Source of the DNA: Dysidea avara
Lineage: Eukaryota; Porifera; Demospongiae; Dictyoceratida; Dysideidae
Assembly (NCBI RefSeq): GCF_963678975.1
Contig: NC_089274.1
Coordinates: 18,679,633 to 18,743,632, forward strand
DNA length: 64,000 nucleotides
Reading direction: 5' to 3'
The notes beneath the pieces were generated by a model that had not been told where the DNA came from, did not search any database, and saw only the letters and a program-made list of their open reading frames with translations. Shown in pieces: positions 11,480-22,019 of this stretch (positions are counted from its first letter, which is position 1; each line of letters begins with the position of its first letter). Both the position numbers and the translations under genes were made by a program.

Positions 11480-13774
11480 TTAGTTTGTTGACAAAGCTTT
11501 CTTCTTCTTTTGATTTTTCCTTTCTTTTCCAAAATCAAATCCAAATACCTTGTATACAAACAGCACTAAATAAGTAAAAGGATACTCAACCAAAGCCACA
11601 ATGACTAGCGCCACTGAATAGCTTAATCCTACATTTGCAACAAATGCCAGTATGGTCAAGTAATCAGTCATCAAAACTCTTGTTTGCAGAGTGGCAAAGT
11701 AAAAGATGTACAATGGCACATGGATGAGGTAAGCTGCAAACGTCAATCGACCAAGGGGGACCCAGAGCTTCCATGACAAGATGGTGTTAATGATAAACCC
11801 ATAACCATTATGACATGCATAGATCACACATGAGAGACCAATACTGTATCCTGTAGCACTGAACATGAAGTAAGTGATATTCTCAAAATCTGAAAATTCA
11901 TGACCATTGAAACTCCCATACAGTCCATACACAGGTGTAATGCACAACACTACTGCTAATATCCACATGACTCCATAAAATGGTATTCGAACTCGTAGAT
12001 TCTTTGTAGGCTCCCATTTCTTGTGCAAAACAAATCCAAGCAGCATACCCACCAAATATGCACCAGCTCGGCAGTATGGTTTCTCATAAATGTCTGTCCG
12101 AGAATCAGGATACTCTAACACACCAGTGCCGTAGATTCCGCTAAAACCATCTTTAATCGCATTAGCATTATACTCGTTGACACCAGCAATTATTCCAGTA
12201 GTAGTCCAACTAGCACACAAAGTAGCTAATAATGCTGCCACTCCAGCTGGCCAATAGTAGTACAGCAAATAAAGAAATATTGGAACAAAGATGAACAATT
12301 GTGTGTCTACTGCCAAGTACCATGATATGATGAAGCAGATGTTATTATAGTCAGGGTGAAAGTTGTTTATGTATAACACATTGGTCCACCAATATTTGTC
12401 ACAGCTGTGACGATCAGTATAGAGCCAATTTGGTCCATGCCCAAGATGAGGGACTACTTTAAACCACAGGAACAACACAAAGTAATAAAGAGGAGAAATA
12501 CGAACATATCGGTGCAAATAAAAAAAGACCATTGGTATCTTTCCTTTACGACGGTCCATCTCTCTTAGCATCAAATAAGTAATTAACATTCCACTCAGTA
12601 ACAGAAAATTGTCAACAGCAAGAAATCCATTAGAGATTACTTGAAATGTAAACCGTGTATATGAATGTTCTCTTACATATATGGGATTATTAGCTATTTG
12701 AAAGTTAGTCCCATTCACAAAAGCATGAGATAGTATAATCCAAAACATGCCAATAACTCTTATCCCATTGAGACAAGTGATGGCTCCTTCTGGCTGATGA
12801 GTAGCCAAAATTGCAGGAACATTTTTGTACAAAGAAAAACATCGCAGAAAATCTCTAGTTAAACTGAGTGGATTACATTTTGTTGTCTTGGTATGCAAGT
12901 CTTTTTTATCTTTACTTTCATCTGATACTCCTTTATACGTATTCTCCTCAGAGTTCTCATCACCCACAATACTTGAATAACCACTTGTTTGGCCATTAGC
13001 TACATTGTCTGTAATACTGGAGTCATCGCTGCTATTTGGTTTGACCCACCATTCCTCATAATACCAATCTACTCCATCAACTAGACTACCTAACAAAGCC
13101 AGAACAACCAACAAACCACACACCACCAACATGATGATGGTACCAGCATCATAATCTAAGTCACGCCAAGGACAATAAACTGGAATGGTAGGGTCCACAG
13201 TAAAATAAACTGATGCTGGAAATAGACCACTACTATTAATATATTCATTAATTTGAATCAGTGAATCGTTTATGATCTTACTGAATTCACCAGGTGAACA
13301 TTGCCATGGATAACACAATCCTGCTTCAAGTGGTATTGACTGCTTAGAAATATTTAATGTAGCAATAATTTTAAATCGGCAATACCCAGTTTTGTTTATT
13401 GCAGTATCCTGCAGGTTGATACACTCATCATAATAGCCCCAGTAGGTGGTGCTGCCTTGAAGAAGTGCAGTACCTGGTTTACCCCAAGAGTCAAAATATT
13501 TAGTAGCATCAGTGTCATTGTTTTTAAAGGCCGTCACAATACGATACAATCCCATCAAACAACTATCTTGATCCAGTGGTTCAGTGGTTTGTTCGATCAT
13601 TCTCCTCCACACATTGATCAACAAATCAGAATCAAAGTATTCTGACCACTGGTTGACAATAGAATACAGGTGATTAGCTCTGTAATATTTCACTGATGCA
13701 TCATCATCATCTTGACTGCACACCACACCAGTCAACCCCCACAACATCATCATCAATAACATCATTACCTTCAT
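11480..13774 (-). CDS. NRF-6-like membrane acyltransferase, gene 2
   Basis: Divergent paralogue of the other two NRF-6-like genes, 764 residues from the preferred ATG at 13774-13772. The open frame continues upstream to 13849, but TATATTGCAG just before position 13785 is a good 3' splice site, and the ATG ten bases later starts a signal peptide (MKVMMLLMMMLWGLTGVVC). I infer a non-coding first exon further upstream. The NRF domain keeps paired cysteines (DSCLMG, YDEC, TGYC, LCYPWQC, VYCPW). A membrane segment (TIIMLVVCGLLVVLALLGSL) and a Ser/Glu/Lys-rich linker come next, then the acyltransferase domain: INGIR-type LNGIRVIGMFWIILSH, VDNFLLLSGML, HRYVRISPLYY, DKYWWTNVLYINNFHPD and GRLTFAAYLIH. 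The tail is very basic (KERKNQKKKKA). The active-site-like His of SHAF is kept. The substrate is unknown. Confidence 0.9.
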   Translation of the reverse strand: MKVMMLLMMMLWGLTGVVCSQDDDDASVKYYRANHLYSIVNQWSEYFDSDLLINVWRRMIEQTTEPLDQDSCLMGLYRIVTAFKNNDTDATKYFDSWGKPGTALLQGSTTYWGYYDECINLQDTAINKTGYCRFKIIATLNISKQSIPLEAGLCYPWQCSPGEFSKIINDSLIQINEYINSSGLFPASVYFTVDPTIPVYCPWRDLDYDAGTIIMLVVCGLLVVLALLGSLVDGVDWYYEEWWVKPNSSDDSSITDNVANGQTSGYSSIVGDENSEENTYKGVSDESKDKKDLHTKTTKCNPLSLTRDFLRCFSLYKNVPAILATHQPEGAITCLNGIRVIGMFWIILSHAFVNGTNFQIANNPIYVREHSYTRFTFQVISNGFLAVDNFLLLSGMLITYLMLREMDRRKGKIPMVFFYLHRYVRISPLYYFVLFLWFKVVPHLGHGPNWLYTDRHSCDKYWWTNVLYINNFHPDYNNICFIISWYLAVDTQLFIFVPIFLYLLYYYWPAGVAALLATLCASWTTTGIIAGVNEYNANAIKDGFSGIYGTGVLEYPDSRTDIYEKPYCRAGAYLVGMLLGFVLHKKWEPTKNLRVRIPFYGVMWILAVVLCITPVYGLYGSFNGHEFSDFENITYFMFSATGYSIGLSCVIYACHNGYGFIINTILSWKLWVPLGRLTFAAYLIHVPLYIFYFATLQTRVLMTDYLTILAFVANVGLSYSVALVIVALVEYPFTYLVLFVYKVFGFDFGKERKNQKKKKALSTN

Positions 13775-13784
13775 CTTTGTGGTG

Positions 13785-13800
13785 CCTGCAATATAAGGGA
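13785..13800 (-). other. probable 3' splice site in the 5' UTR of gene 2
   Basis: On the minus strand CTTATATTGCAG precedes GCACCACAAAGATG. A pyrimidine/T-rich tract and AG lie directly upstream of the ATG that starts the signal peptide. This favours the shorter protein start and implies an upstream leader exon. Confidence 0.5.
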
Positions 13801-14029
13801 TTATTGTAAAGAAGTACAGTCTCTGTTTACAAGTGATCGCTAAATTCATCCTTATTCTTTTGTTGGATTGAATTTGCTTATGATTTTGAGTATTAGACAG
13901 TATTTTAAATCAGCGGTGTCCAGTTGCCGGAGTGACATTTTTGACATGTAAGAACTAAACAAGTACTTGGTATTGTGCTGTTTTAAAAGCCAGGCACCCA
14001 GTCAATAAATCCTTGCTAACTAAATAAGA

Positions 14030-15905
14030 AATTTTAATACACAAAATTCTATCATAACATACACCAAATTAATTATACCGTATAGCTGGTAATTTTCGAA
14101 AGGTTTTTATTTTCGGATATTTCGAAGAGGTCCTTCTCTTCGAAAATAAATTCCCACGTTCGGTTGTTCTTCAAAAATAAATTCCCACAAGTGAAAGCAA
14201 CGATTCAACTTTCGGTGATTCGCTTGTGTATTCCTCGAGTTTTAGCTCAGTATTACTGATGATAATGTATCATTACTGTGCCAATAACCAGAAAACAGGT
14301 GATCCAGAATAGGAATTGATGCCGTCTGCTCTAGAATCTATGCTAGCTACGATCGAGCATGATCGAGCCAGTGAATTTACTCTACTCGAAACTCCCTCAG
14401 TCTTCTCTCCAGTGCACAGGGATAGGTTATTCCATCAGTAAGTCAGTTTTTGCCGACATTCACGCATTTTCATAATTTGTGATACGAATTTCCGTTTATT
14501 TGAAATCCATCCGGACTTTGAAATATACACTCTTCGAAATTAAAATCCTTTGAAATTCAGATTTTGCTTCTTGTGCGAAATTTTCTGTTTTGAAAATAAC
14601 CCGCTATACGGTATGTATTTTTGTAAATCATTAAATATTATTTTTGTAATTGATTATTTGCATTGCTTTGCACTACTAAAGAGGTGCAATTGGAACAAAC
14701 CACTTTAAACCATAAATTATGCACAGTAGTATCTTCTCTACTGTTTTATAGTTGTCTTTCACATTTTCTTGAGAGAAAGTTTATCATATGGTACAGCAGT
14801 ACTGTATAGTAGGGATCATGGAAGTTTGGACGTTCTTGTCTGCCTACGCCTATTGGCTATCCCTAACCAATACTGCCAAGCTGTCATGAAGGAAAAGTAA
14901 AGCTGGTTTTTGGGTGGGAAGGGTGGGCACGAGCAGGCATTTGCCTAACCATCACAGTTTCTTGCTCAACTTTTGCCCAACCATCTCAAGTAGCTAGCTC
15001 AATGCTAGTTACGCTACACTAGTATAGATTCATGGCAGTGCACAAACAACCCTCTGACAGTCTATACTATAGTAATGCACTGATAAGAGATTTTGCCGAC
15101 TATCTGATTAGCCAATATAGAAATTCACATAAGATCTGATGTATATGTTTACCAAATTTCACACATATTTTGTAAAATTGTACTTTTTTTTTGTCTTATG
15201 AAAACAATAAGGTAAAGTTAATCAGCTAAATAATCTGCTAATAATTACTGATACCAATATTGTTGAAATTTGGTCAATAAGCCGATTTCTATTGAATCGG
15301 TGCAATCGACTATATACCCATTAATCGGTGCATCACTACTTATAATAGTGCACACAACACATTGTTGAGCCATGACTACAAACAAGTTTGACAAAGACCT
15401 GACTCCAAGTGATTGGCATCATGTAATGTATTGAGGGGAAATCCATTGGAAAGTCCCTTACACATATCAAGTAGACGCATGTGACACGCTGTTTAAATTT
15501 CTTTTGAATTTTTAAAATGGAGTCGAAGTCTTGTGCCACAGTAGAGCACAGATATTAAATGTCTGAGTCAGTCGGATTCTATTTCATTCTATGATATTTT
15601 AGTTCCAGTGTGTTCTAGTCTACTACCATGCACCCAAAGTGCGTATACTGTCGATGAAGTTGAGTGAAAAAGAAACAAATGCTGTTCTAGAAGGTCAAGT
15701 CATTGTGAAGTATCACATGTATCACATACTGATTAACTGCTTTTACTAAATCTTTGCAAAGCGTACATTTGTTATATATAATTCAATAAGACCAAACTGA
15801 ATTCATTACTAAGCAGCCTGCTACATAAGGCATATGCCATGTTTGCCAGGTTAATACATTAGTGCCCCTGACCTTCATTTAGGGCATGATGTATATTTGA
15901 GTATA
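14030..15905 (+). repeat. segmental duplication, copy A
   Basis: Direct repeat of about 22020-23410. Shared blocks in the same order: CATAACA.ACACCAAATTAATT, TGCATTGCTTTGCACT.CTAAAG, the GCACAGTAGTATCTTCTCTAC block, AATCGGTGCAT near 15325, and AAGCAGCCTGCTACATAAGG near 15815. Copy A carries the MITE at 14078-14611, absent from copy B; copy B carries a 313-bp insertion near 23.1-23.4 kb, absent here. No gene content. Confidence 0.8.
14078..14611. mobile_element. pogo/Tigger-type MITE, TA target, TIR CCGTATAGC
   Basis: The termini are CCGTATAGCTGGTAATTTTC on the left and GAAAATAACCCGCTATACGG on the right, flanked by TA on both sides. Copy B of the surrounding duplication shows the uninterrupted site (AATTAATTCTATGTATTGTT), so this is a real 534-bp insertion with TA duplication, as for the Tc1/mariner/pogo superfamily. 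Subterminal TTTCGAA blocks recur. The same right end occurs at 28185-28252. Inside, 14319-14437 is an open stretch of 40 codons from an ATG to a GTAAGT donor, which looks like a first exon. Confidence 0.85.
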
Positions 15906-16834
15906 TCACAGGAGCTAATTGTAGCTTGCAATTCAGATATGGTGAATTGTTTTTATACTTCGTTCTTGTCTCAGGCTCATTTTGATGTCATGTGATGTTC
16001 AACTACGATGATTGTTGCCAATGGATACTGTAGCTACCTGTGAAGAAGACCAGAGCTACAAGTTATAGAATAGCATGTAGTTAGGTGTATCAATTTGCAT
16101 GCCATGCAAGCAGCATTGTTTACACTATAGCACATTGTGTGTATACACTTTTCACATATTTTTTTAACAATGCTTTTTTTCATTACAGAGCCGCTTCTTG
16201 TACTGTTCTTTGTTTGTAATGCTGTATCATGAACCATGATAGTGGGTTCATAATAAGGATAGTTTGTGTTTTTGCAAAATTCCTAATAGAACACACACCA
16301 CCTTGAAAAGCATCCTTCAACTCAAAACAACCCTCTGGTGGTTCTTTACAATGAGTATAGGCTCACAAGTAAGTATCAAGTGAAAAGGAAACAAGCATAC
16401 CATAGAGTCGGGTTGTTAAGTGCATGTGCTTATAATTTTTGGAGAAAAAATTATACAATCTGTTAGGTGCATATGCCTAATATGGTGTGCTTAACAGGGA
16501 AACACTACGTTGCAATAGAGTAGTTCGTGCCGGTCACCACGTCATGTATAAGGATATTTGATTCCATTTCTGGGTGAAATCCTTCATGATGAACAAGTAG
16601 AATATTGCAATCCAGAAGGCTGTTTGCTGTATACATAGTGAAGGGAGACCTCAAGGGAGACGTAATTGTGTGATTGAGATACTCTAATAGAACAGTCACC
16701 ATAACTTACTACAGCAATACAGTCATGGGACTGTAAGTGAAGTAAATGCATGTAGCTGCACATTGTATGTTCTGATCACATGCTCACAAAAAATATTCAT
16801 GCCTTCATGGGTCATGGCACCTTGGCAGTATATT
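15906..16834. other. intergenic, no gene
   Basis: AT-rich with no supported gene. One copy of the ATACTCTAATAGAACAGTCA motif lies at 16678-16701. Confidence 0.4.
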
Positions 16835-17420
16835 GGTTAGGTATAATCAAGCCCAAAAGTGCCTTCAGTATGACCCAATAGGTCGTAAAAGACTTGTTCA
16901 GTGGAATTTTCTGCTGATGACTGACTAGTACTGATTGACTGACTGAATGATGCCTTCAGGCAAGCATATGGCTGAGGCTACAGGCTTGATTTTTCACTGT
17001 TGGACAACACTTCAACCTGACAGGTATCTTTTGGACGTACAGTGCAAGCATCATAGACTTACTCTTGTCTTCTTTTATCTTTGCTGCCAGCCCAAGGTGT
17101 CAATTCATGGTAACATGCAATGGCTTCCATTTGTATATAATAGAAATCATCCATATTTTCGGTAGTGACTGGACTGATTGCAAAGATGCTCTCATATTGT
17201 TCTTCTTTTGTAATGCTGTGAAATGGGCTGAGCATTGCTGAAAACGAAGCATAGTGGCCACTTCATGTAGTTGGTAGTTGGGGCATGCGTTCAAATGAAA
17301 CATTAAGTGTAACGCCATTCTTCTGCTTGATGTGGTATGCACAGGTTCACCAGTCATAATATGTTTTAAAAGTAAACAAACAAGTACAAGAAAAATAAGA
17401 ATTTAAGTAGGGATCATGGG
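16835..17420 (+). repeat. dispersed repeat family R, copy 1
   Basis: Related over hundreds of bases to 21297-21997 (inverted) and 31486-32226 (same strand). Shared landmarks: TATTGGTTAGGTATAA, TGACTGACTG with ATGCCTTCAGGCAAGC, GCTACAGGCTTGATTTTTCA, and a block near 17100-17357 that on the minus strand reads MTG.P.HTTS.R.MA in copies 1 and 2. It ends at TAGGGATCATGG (17410-17421), a motif that borders the other copies too. The short conserved reading frame suggests descent from a coding element, but I do not recognise a protein. Confidence 0.6.
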
Positions 17421-17429
17421 CATAAAACA

Positions 17430-17580
17430 ATAGGAAAACAAGGGAGGTTGCCTACACCTGCAGATATACTAGTGAACATTTAATCCTTACTTCTTATGAC
17501 TGGCGAACCTCTGCATATTGCATCAAACAGAAGAATGTTGTAATGTACTAGTAGACATTTAATCCCTAATCCGGTCATGT
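17430..17580. repeat. degenerate copy of the 21.0-kb fold-back
   Basis: ACAAGGGAGGT.GCCTACACCT and GCAGATATACTAGTGAACAT match one arm of the palindrome at 20962-21132. A second, degraded arm (GTAGACATTTAATCCCTAAT) follows. Confidence 0.5.
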
Positions 17581-17629
17581 ATAGACAGTCACCAATAGAG
17601 TATAGCTGCATGGAGTACTTAGAGATAAT

Positions 17630-17890
17630 GAGTCACTCTCTAGAATTCCTATGGATATAATTACATGAAAATAACAAGGAGAAAACATCCTGATCACCTG
17701 GTAGACTCCTGTAAGCGTTCGAGCGTAAATCGGATGGCTGCAGGTTCGAGGCCACCCAGGTCCAGTCATGGATTTTTTCTCCTTTCTGCAACTTTTCAAA
17801 CACACCTTATGTAGCTAATGTCTTTGAGCAGGCTGTAGGACCAGGTGCCCTACAGACCTTCAGCACTTGTGCTGTAAAGCATTAATGTGT
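17630..17890 (+). repeat. tRNA-derived SINE, copy 2 (plus strand)
   Basis: Internal RNA polymerase III promoter: A-box-like TGGTAGACTCCTG at 17699-17711 and B-box GGTTCGAGGCC at 17743-17753. A non-tRNA body follows, with the 3' end CTTCAGCACTTGTGCTGTAA AGCATTAA. It matches 6480-6720 in inverted orientation; the last 45 bases also match a fragment at about 53545-53595. No poly(A) tail; copies end near TAAT-rich sequence. Confidence 0.7.
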
Positions 17891-18014
17891 AGATAACCCT
17901 CCCTTGTTTTATTGCCGCTTTTATTTCTAAGATCTCTGCTAAGATTTAGGAATTCCTTAGACTTGTTTAATTTTTTTACCAGTGAACTATTGCATACCAC
18001 ATCAAAGAATAAGA

Positions 18015-18245
18015 TCAGTGTGTCATGCAGCCAAGTACAGCTAGTGCGGATGCACGACAGACAAGTGTGTATTTACAGGAACCAAGAGTTTTCACACATT
18101 TGTAGCTCAATAGTGCCCGAACGAATATGAACCAGTTTAGCTGAGGAAATTTCCCTGAGGTAGGGCACCTCCTATTCCAAATTTGAGTTGAAAAGCCAAG
18201 CCATCACTGAGATATGCGTCTTCAAAGTTCATCTTATATTCTTCG
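18015..18245 (+). repeat. dispersed repeat pair S, copy 1
   Basis: Shares GTGTCATGCAGCCAAGTACAG at its start with 20240-20460, followed by further homology (GGAACCAAGA, TAGCTC.ATAGTGC, GAGTCGAATC-like and CTTCAAA.TTCA blocks) in the same order. Direct orientation. No coding content recognised. Confidence 0.6.
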
Positions 18246-18600
18246 TATTTTTCTTCATCTTCTACTTCTTTTTTCTTCTTGTCTCTCCACTCACTATAAC
18301 TCGCACATACTTTAGTCGATTGACTTCAAATTTGGAGGGCAGTAAGAGCAAAATGCAGCACATTTACAGCCCAATTTTAAGAACAATGGAATGATGCACA
18401 GTTTTGTTGTCACGACTACAGGGTAATCCGCTTGACAGAATAACTTGACAATTGGTCTGTACATGAAGTTACTATCGTAGTGCAAACCTTTTGTGGTTTG
18501 AGAGCATTAGCTAAGGAGATATACAGCAAAATCAAACATGTGAAAAAGTACGATCGAGACACTGTAATAGAATAGTCAATGAGATGTAAAAAAAACGTGT
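18246..18600. other. T-rich intergenic, no gene
   Basis: Pyrimidine-rich sequence, no supported gene. Confidence 0.4.
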
Positions 18601-18617
18601 GCAAAAAACGTCAGAAA

Positions 18618-18702
18618 AAAAATTCTCCAGGTTTCGAACCAGGGACCTCCACACCTATATACCCAAACCCTTACCACTCTGCCACTGCTGTCAGCTACTC
18701 AC
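18618..18702 (-). repeat. tRNA-like SINE head, degenerate
   Basis: On the minus strand: A-box-like TGGCAGAGTGGTAAGGG and B-box GGTTCGAAACC about 36 bases later. The T-arm and acceptor stems do not pair, so this is a tRNA-derived repeat head rather than a functional tRNA. It is followed on that strand by AGAATTTTTTTTCTGA. Confidence 0.5.
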
Positions 18703-19290
18703 TAGGGATGCGCTGATTTTGCCAGCAAAATTTTTGGAAAAATACGTTGGTAAAAGCAAAGAGCAAAATGCGGGAAAATTGGAAAATAGGTGGAAAATTG
18801 GAAAAATGGGCACCAACTTGGCACATTTTGCATGAAAAAATCAAGATACTCTAATAGAACAGTCACGCATAGTATCAGGACAAAATATGCTCATAGGAAA
18901 TGGTGGCTAAAGATCAAGATACTCTAATAGAGCAGTCACACATGCTTGTAAACTTGAGATACTGCAATTAAATTTTACTGATGCTCAGCAAAATATAAAA
19001 ATTTCGAGCAAAATATTGAGCAAAATAGGTAAGAAATAAAAGAATTGCTGAAAAGAAAAATAGGTGGGAAAAAATAGACTACTCACCTCATTTAATTTGT
19101 ACCTTATAAATGAAAGCTCCAGTTTAGTACACTAGAATGATTATAACTCATAGATGGAAATTTGAACATTCTATATGCATTGTATTGAAGTGCTCAATGC
19201 ACAGTGTCTTATAAGGATGGTTGTGAATTGCATTAATGTACTAGTATGGTTTCATTGGTTATTACACTTAGCTGGTGTCTTTGTATTTTA
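18703..19290. repeat. A-rich, low-complexity sequence with two ATACTCTAATAG motifs
   Basis: Repeated AAAATTGGAAAA and GAGCAAAAT words (18720-18840, 18985-19070), with TCAAGATACTCTAATAGAAC and AGTCAC at 18840-18866 and again at 18913-18940, about 73 bp apart. No gene. Confidence 0.5.
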
Positions 19291-19928
19291 GGCATGTCCA
19301 CACGACAAAAATAATGCGAGTTGAATCCGCATTGATTCGAATTATTCGCGTCCACACGGAATGCGTATTAGGGTGATTCGAATTGAAAGTGGATTACACG
19401 AATCCACCTCCACAGGTGGTTTGAATACGAATTGGCTGCGAATCGGGATTTGCTATGTCATAATAATGCTACACGTGAGGGCTTGACACGTTTGCGCGTG
19501 ACCTTTGTAAACAACACAGGATAGAAATGCAGAAGCGCTCGGTGTGATAAAAGCGCAGGGACGTATGGAAGCAGTGTTTCATCATCGTATCTAGCTCTTA
19601 GAGTTTGAAAGAACAATGGTCCCATACCCATCACGCACCATCAGCAGTTTTTCGTATTCTATTCGTAGAAATCCTTCCGGTACGTTATAAACAAAAGTAT
19701 AAGCGTTACTAGGAGCTATTCCTTTCAGTCTATCATTAAACTCACTGTTCTCTTGGTTGGCGCAAATGAGTGTTTTCTTAACCGTTTAATTATCCGTTTA
19801 TCACACTAGTAAATTCAATAATGCGCATTACGCGATAATGCGTGTGGACACGTTCAATTCGGATTCAATACGCATTGCCTGAATTCGTTTTGCATCCGGT
19901 TCCTAATTCGAATTCGTGTGGACATGCC
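19291..19928. mobile_element. 638-bp TIR element, ends GGCATGTCCACACGA
   Basis: GGCATGTCCACACGA at 19291 is matched inverted by TCGTGTGGACATGCC ending at 19928 (one base apart in the flank of the core). Further subterminal inverted matches use the words GTCCACACG and GAATTCGAATT. The interior has no transposase. CTTTGTAT lies just left and TTTTGTAT just right, a possible target duplication offset by a few bases. The termini resemble those of hAT-like elements but the family assignment is open. Confidence 0.75.
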
Positions 19929-20236
19929 TTTTGTATCATCTGTAAGCGCAACTCCACAGTGACTTCAGAGCATTTCAAAATGTAGCATTCTTCATCACTG
20001 TATCCACCCCATTGTTACTAGTGGATTTGTTTGACAAAATCATGCACAATTGTGACGATTGGCTCACAATTTTATCAAGAAGCCATAACATACTTTGGTC
20101 ATTGAAGCCAATAAAAATGCACTAGATTCAATTATTGGTTTGCTAATTAAGGTAATGCTGGTTACAAAAAATCACCAAAGGTGTGTTTTAATGCTCCTTT
20201 GCACCTTGTGGCTCTTTGGGGCTCCTGCCTATATCA

Positions 20237-20460
20237 AGTGTGTCATGCAGCCAAGTACAGCCAGCGCAGGCGGGTGACATATACTCGTTTTATGGAACCA
20301 AGAAAATGCCATTTCCGTGCATTCATAGCTCCATAGTGCTTGAACGGGAATTGATCATTTCTGCTGTGAGAACTTAGGGCATCTCCCATGAGTCGAATCT
20401 GCCCAGCTATCTTCATGCTTTCAAAATTCAGTTCTTTGTAAATACATATAGCCACGCAGT
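20237..20460 (+). repeat. dispersed repeat pair S, copy 2
   Basis: Second direct copy of the segment at 18015-18245; starts GTGTCATGCAGCCAAGTACA. An open minus-strand frame through it (20596-20243) is not conserved in the other copy. Confidence 0.6.
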
Positions 20461-20961
20461 CTTTGATGATTCCTGTAGTAAAGGGGAAAATTAACAAGTT
20501 TAAAGGCGAGTTAAAAGGGAGTGTCAAGGCCAACCATAGGCTGACTTTGGAACTTGCAACTACAAAAAGAAGTGATATCCACACATAAACAGCCAAGCTG
20601 TGAAAAAAGGTGTGGTCTTAAAAAGCCTGGGTAAAACTAGTGGCACATATAATCAAACAGTACGGTAGTATTGTTTAAGTAGGGATCAACCCTAAAATGA
20701 TGCAAGCCACCTAAAATGCTGTCTATAAAATTACCCTAGAGACATCTTACAGAATGAAAATCACTTTTAATGAATAATATTAGACCATCTAACATCAAAT
20801 ACAGCATTAAAATAAGAAAACACCTACAAGCGGCTGGATATACAATTTTAAAAGGATTGCCGAAACTCAAATTTTGATATCCAGCCAGTTGACCAGTTAC
20901 AAAGCTGCAGGCCAAATGCATGGCCACCATTATATGTCACAATAACAAACTCGCTAGACCT
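20461..20961. other. intergenic, no gene
   Basis: No supported gene. An AAGTAGGGATCA word at 20676 marks another border of the R-family or fold-back repeats. Confidence 0.4.
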
Positions 20962-21132
20962 AAAAAAAGTAAGGAAACAAGGGAGGTCACCTACACCTGC
21001 AGATATACTAGTGAACATTTAATCCCAAATTCAGTCTATACCCAAGACCAAGACTGGATTAGGGATTAAATGTTTACTAGTATATATCTGCAGGTGTAGG
21101 GGATCTCCCTTGTTTCCTTACTACTTTTTTTT
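20962..21132. repeat. fold-back palindrome, arms about 65 bp
   Basis: Left arm 20962-21028 (AAAAAAAGTAAGGAAACAAG, then GGAGGTCACCTACACCTGCA and onward) is matched inverted by the right arm ending at 21132, with a spacer of about 35 bases that itself contains GATTAGGGAT. The arms are close to 90% alike by eye. A degraded relative is at 17430-17580. Confidence 0.8.
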
Positions 21133-21296
21133 CTATGATCCCTAATCGAACTTAAAACAATTTTTCTTTAAACTTGTTATATAGAAACTTTGTATATAGT
21201 TGATTGAAAATTCTTATTTAGTTATTTAGTTAGCAAGGATTTATTTACTGAGTGCCTGGCTTTTAAAACAGCACAACACCAAGTACTTGTTTACTT

Positions 21297-21997
21297 TTTT
21301 GTAACATTATTATGACTGGTAAACCCATGCATACCACATCAAAAGAATGGATGGCACCAGAATTAATGTTTTTGTCTGAACATGCACCCCACCTATTAAA
21401 TACTGCTTTGAAAGTGAAGTGGCCATTACACTTCGCTTTCAGCTATGTTCAGCGAGATGTTCAGCCCGTTACACAGCGTTACAAACAAAGAACAATGTTA
21501 GAATCGTCTCTGCAATCAATCCAGTCACCACGGAAAATACGGACAATTCCCATTTACAAACATACGTATTGTAGGGAAGCCATGCATTGTGCTACTGTGA
21601 ATTGACACCTTGGGCTGTCAGCAATAAGAAATGGGACACAAAGGAGGACAAAGGTAAGTCCATGATGCATGCATTGTATGTACTGCGGGATGCTAAAAGG
21701 CATGTCTCAGGATGACGCGGCATCGAACAGTGAAAAATCAAGCCCATAGCCTTAGCCGTTATCGAGTTACGATTGCATGAAGGCATCAGGCAGGCAGTTA
21801 GTCAGTAGAAAATTCCATTGAATAAATTCTTTTTTAAATTTAATAACAATTTATTGGAAGCCTTTAGGATCGTACTGAAGGTACTTTTGGGCTTGGTTAT
21901 ACCTAACCAATACTACCAAGATGCCAGGATGGAGTTGTGAAGCTGGTTTTTGGGTGAATTTTATGGCTAGGAAAACCCAAATCTCCATGATCCCTAA
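21297..21997 (-). repeat. dispersed repeat family R, copy 2 (inverted)
   Basis: Inverted relative of 16835-17420 and 31486-32226. It shows the same landmarks: CTTGGGCTGTCAGCA, GAACAGTGAAAAATCAAGCC, ATGAAGGCATCAGGC, TACCTAACCAATACT, and the border CCATGATCCCTA at 21984-21995. The plus-strand frame starting MTGKPMHTTSKEWMA (21312) parallels the minus-strand frame MTGEPVHTTSSRRMA in copy 1. Confidence 0.6.
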
Positions 21998-22019
21998 TAT
22001 ACAGTACTACTGTACTGTA

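Noticed and set aside
18618-18702. A minus-strand tRNA gene
   Set aside because: Both pol III boxes are present but the T-arm and acceptor stem cannot pair.
20243-20596. 117-codon open frame on the minus strand
   Set aside because: It lies in dispersed repeat S; the other copy (18015-18245) does not keep the frame and no motif is visible.
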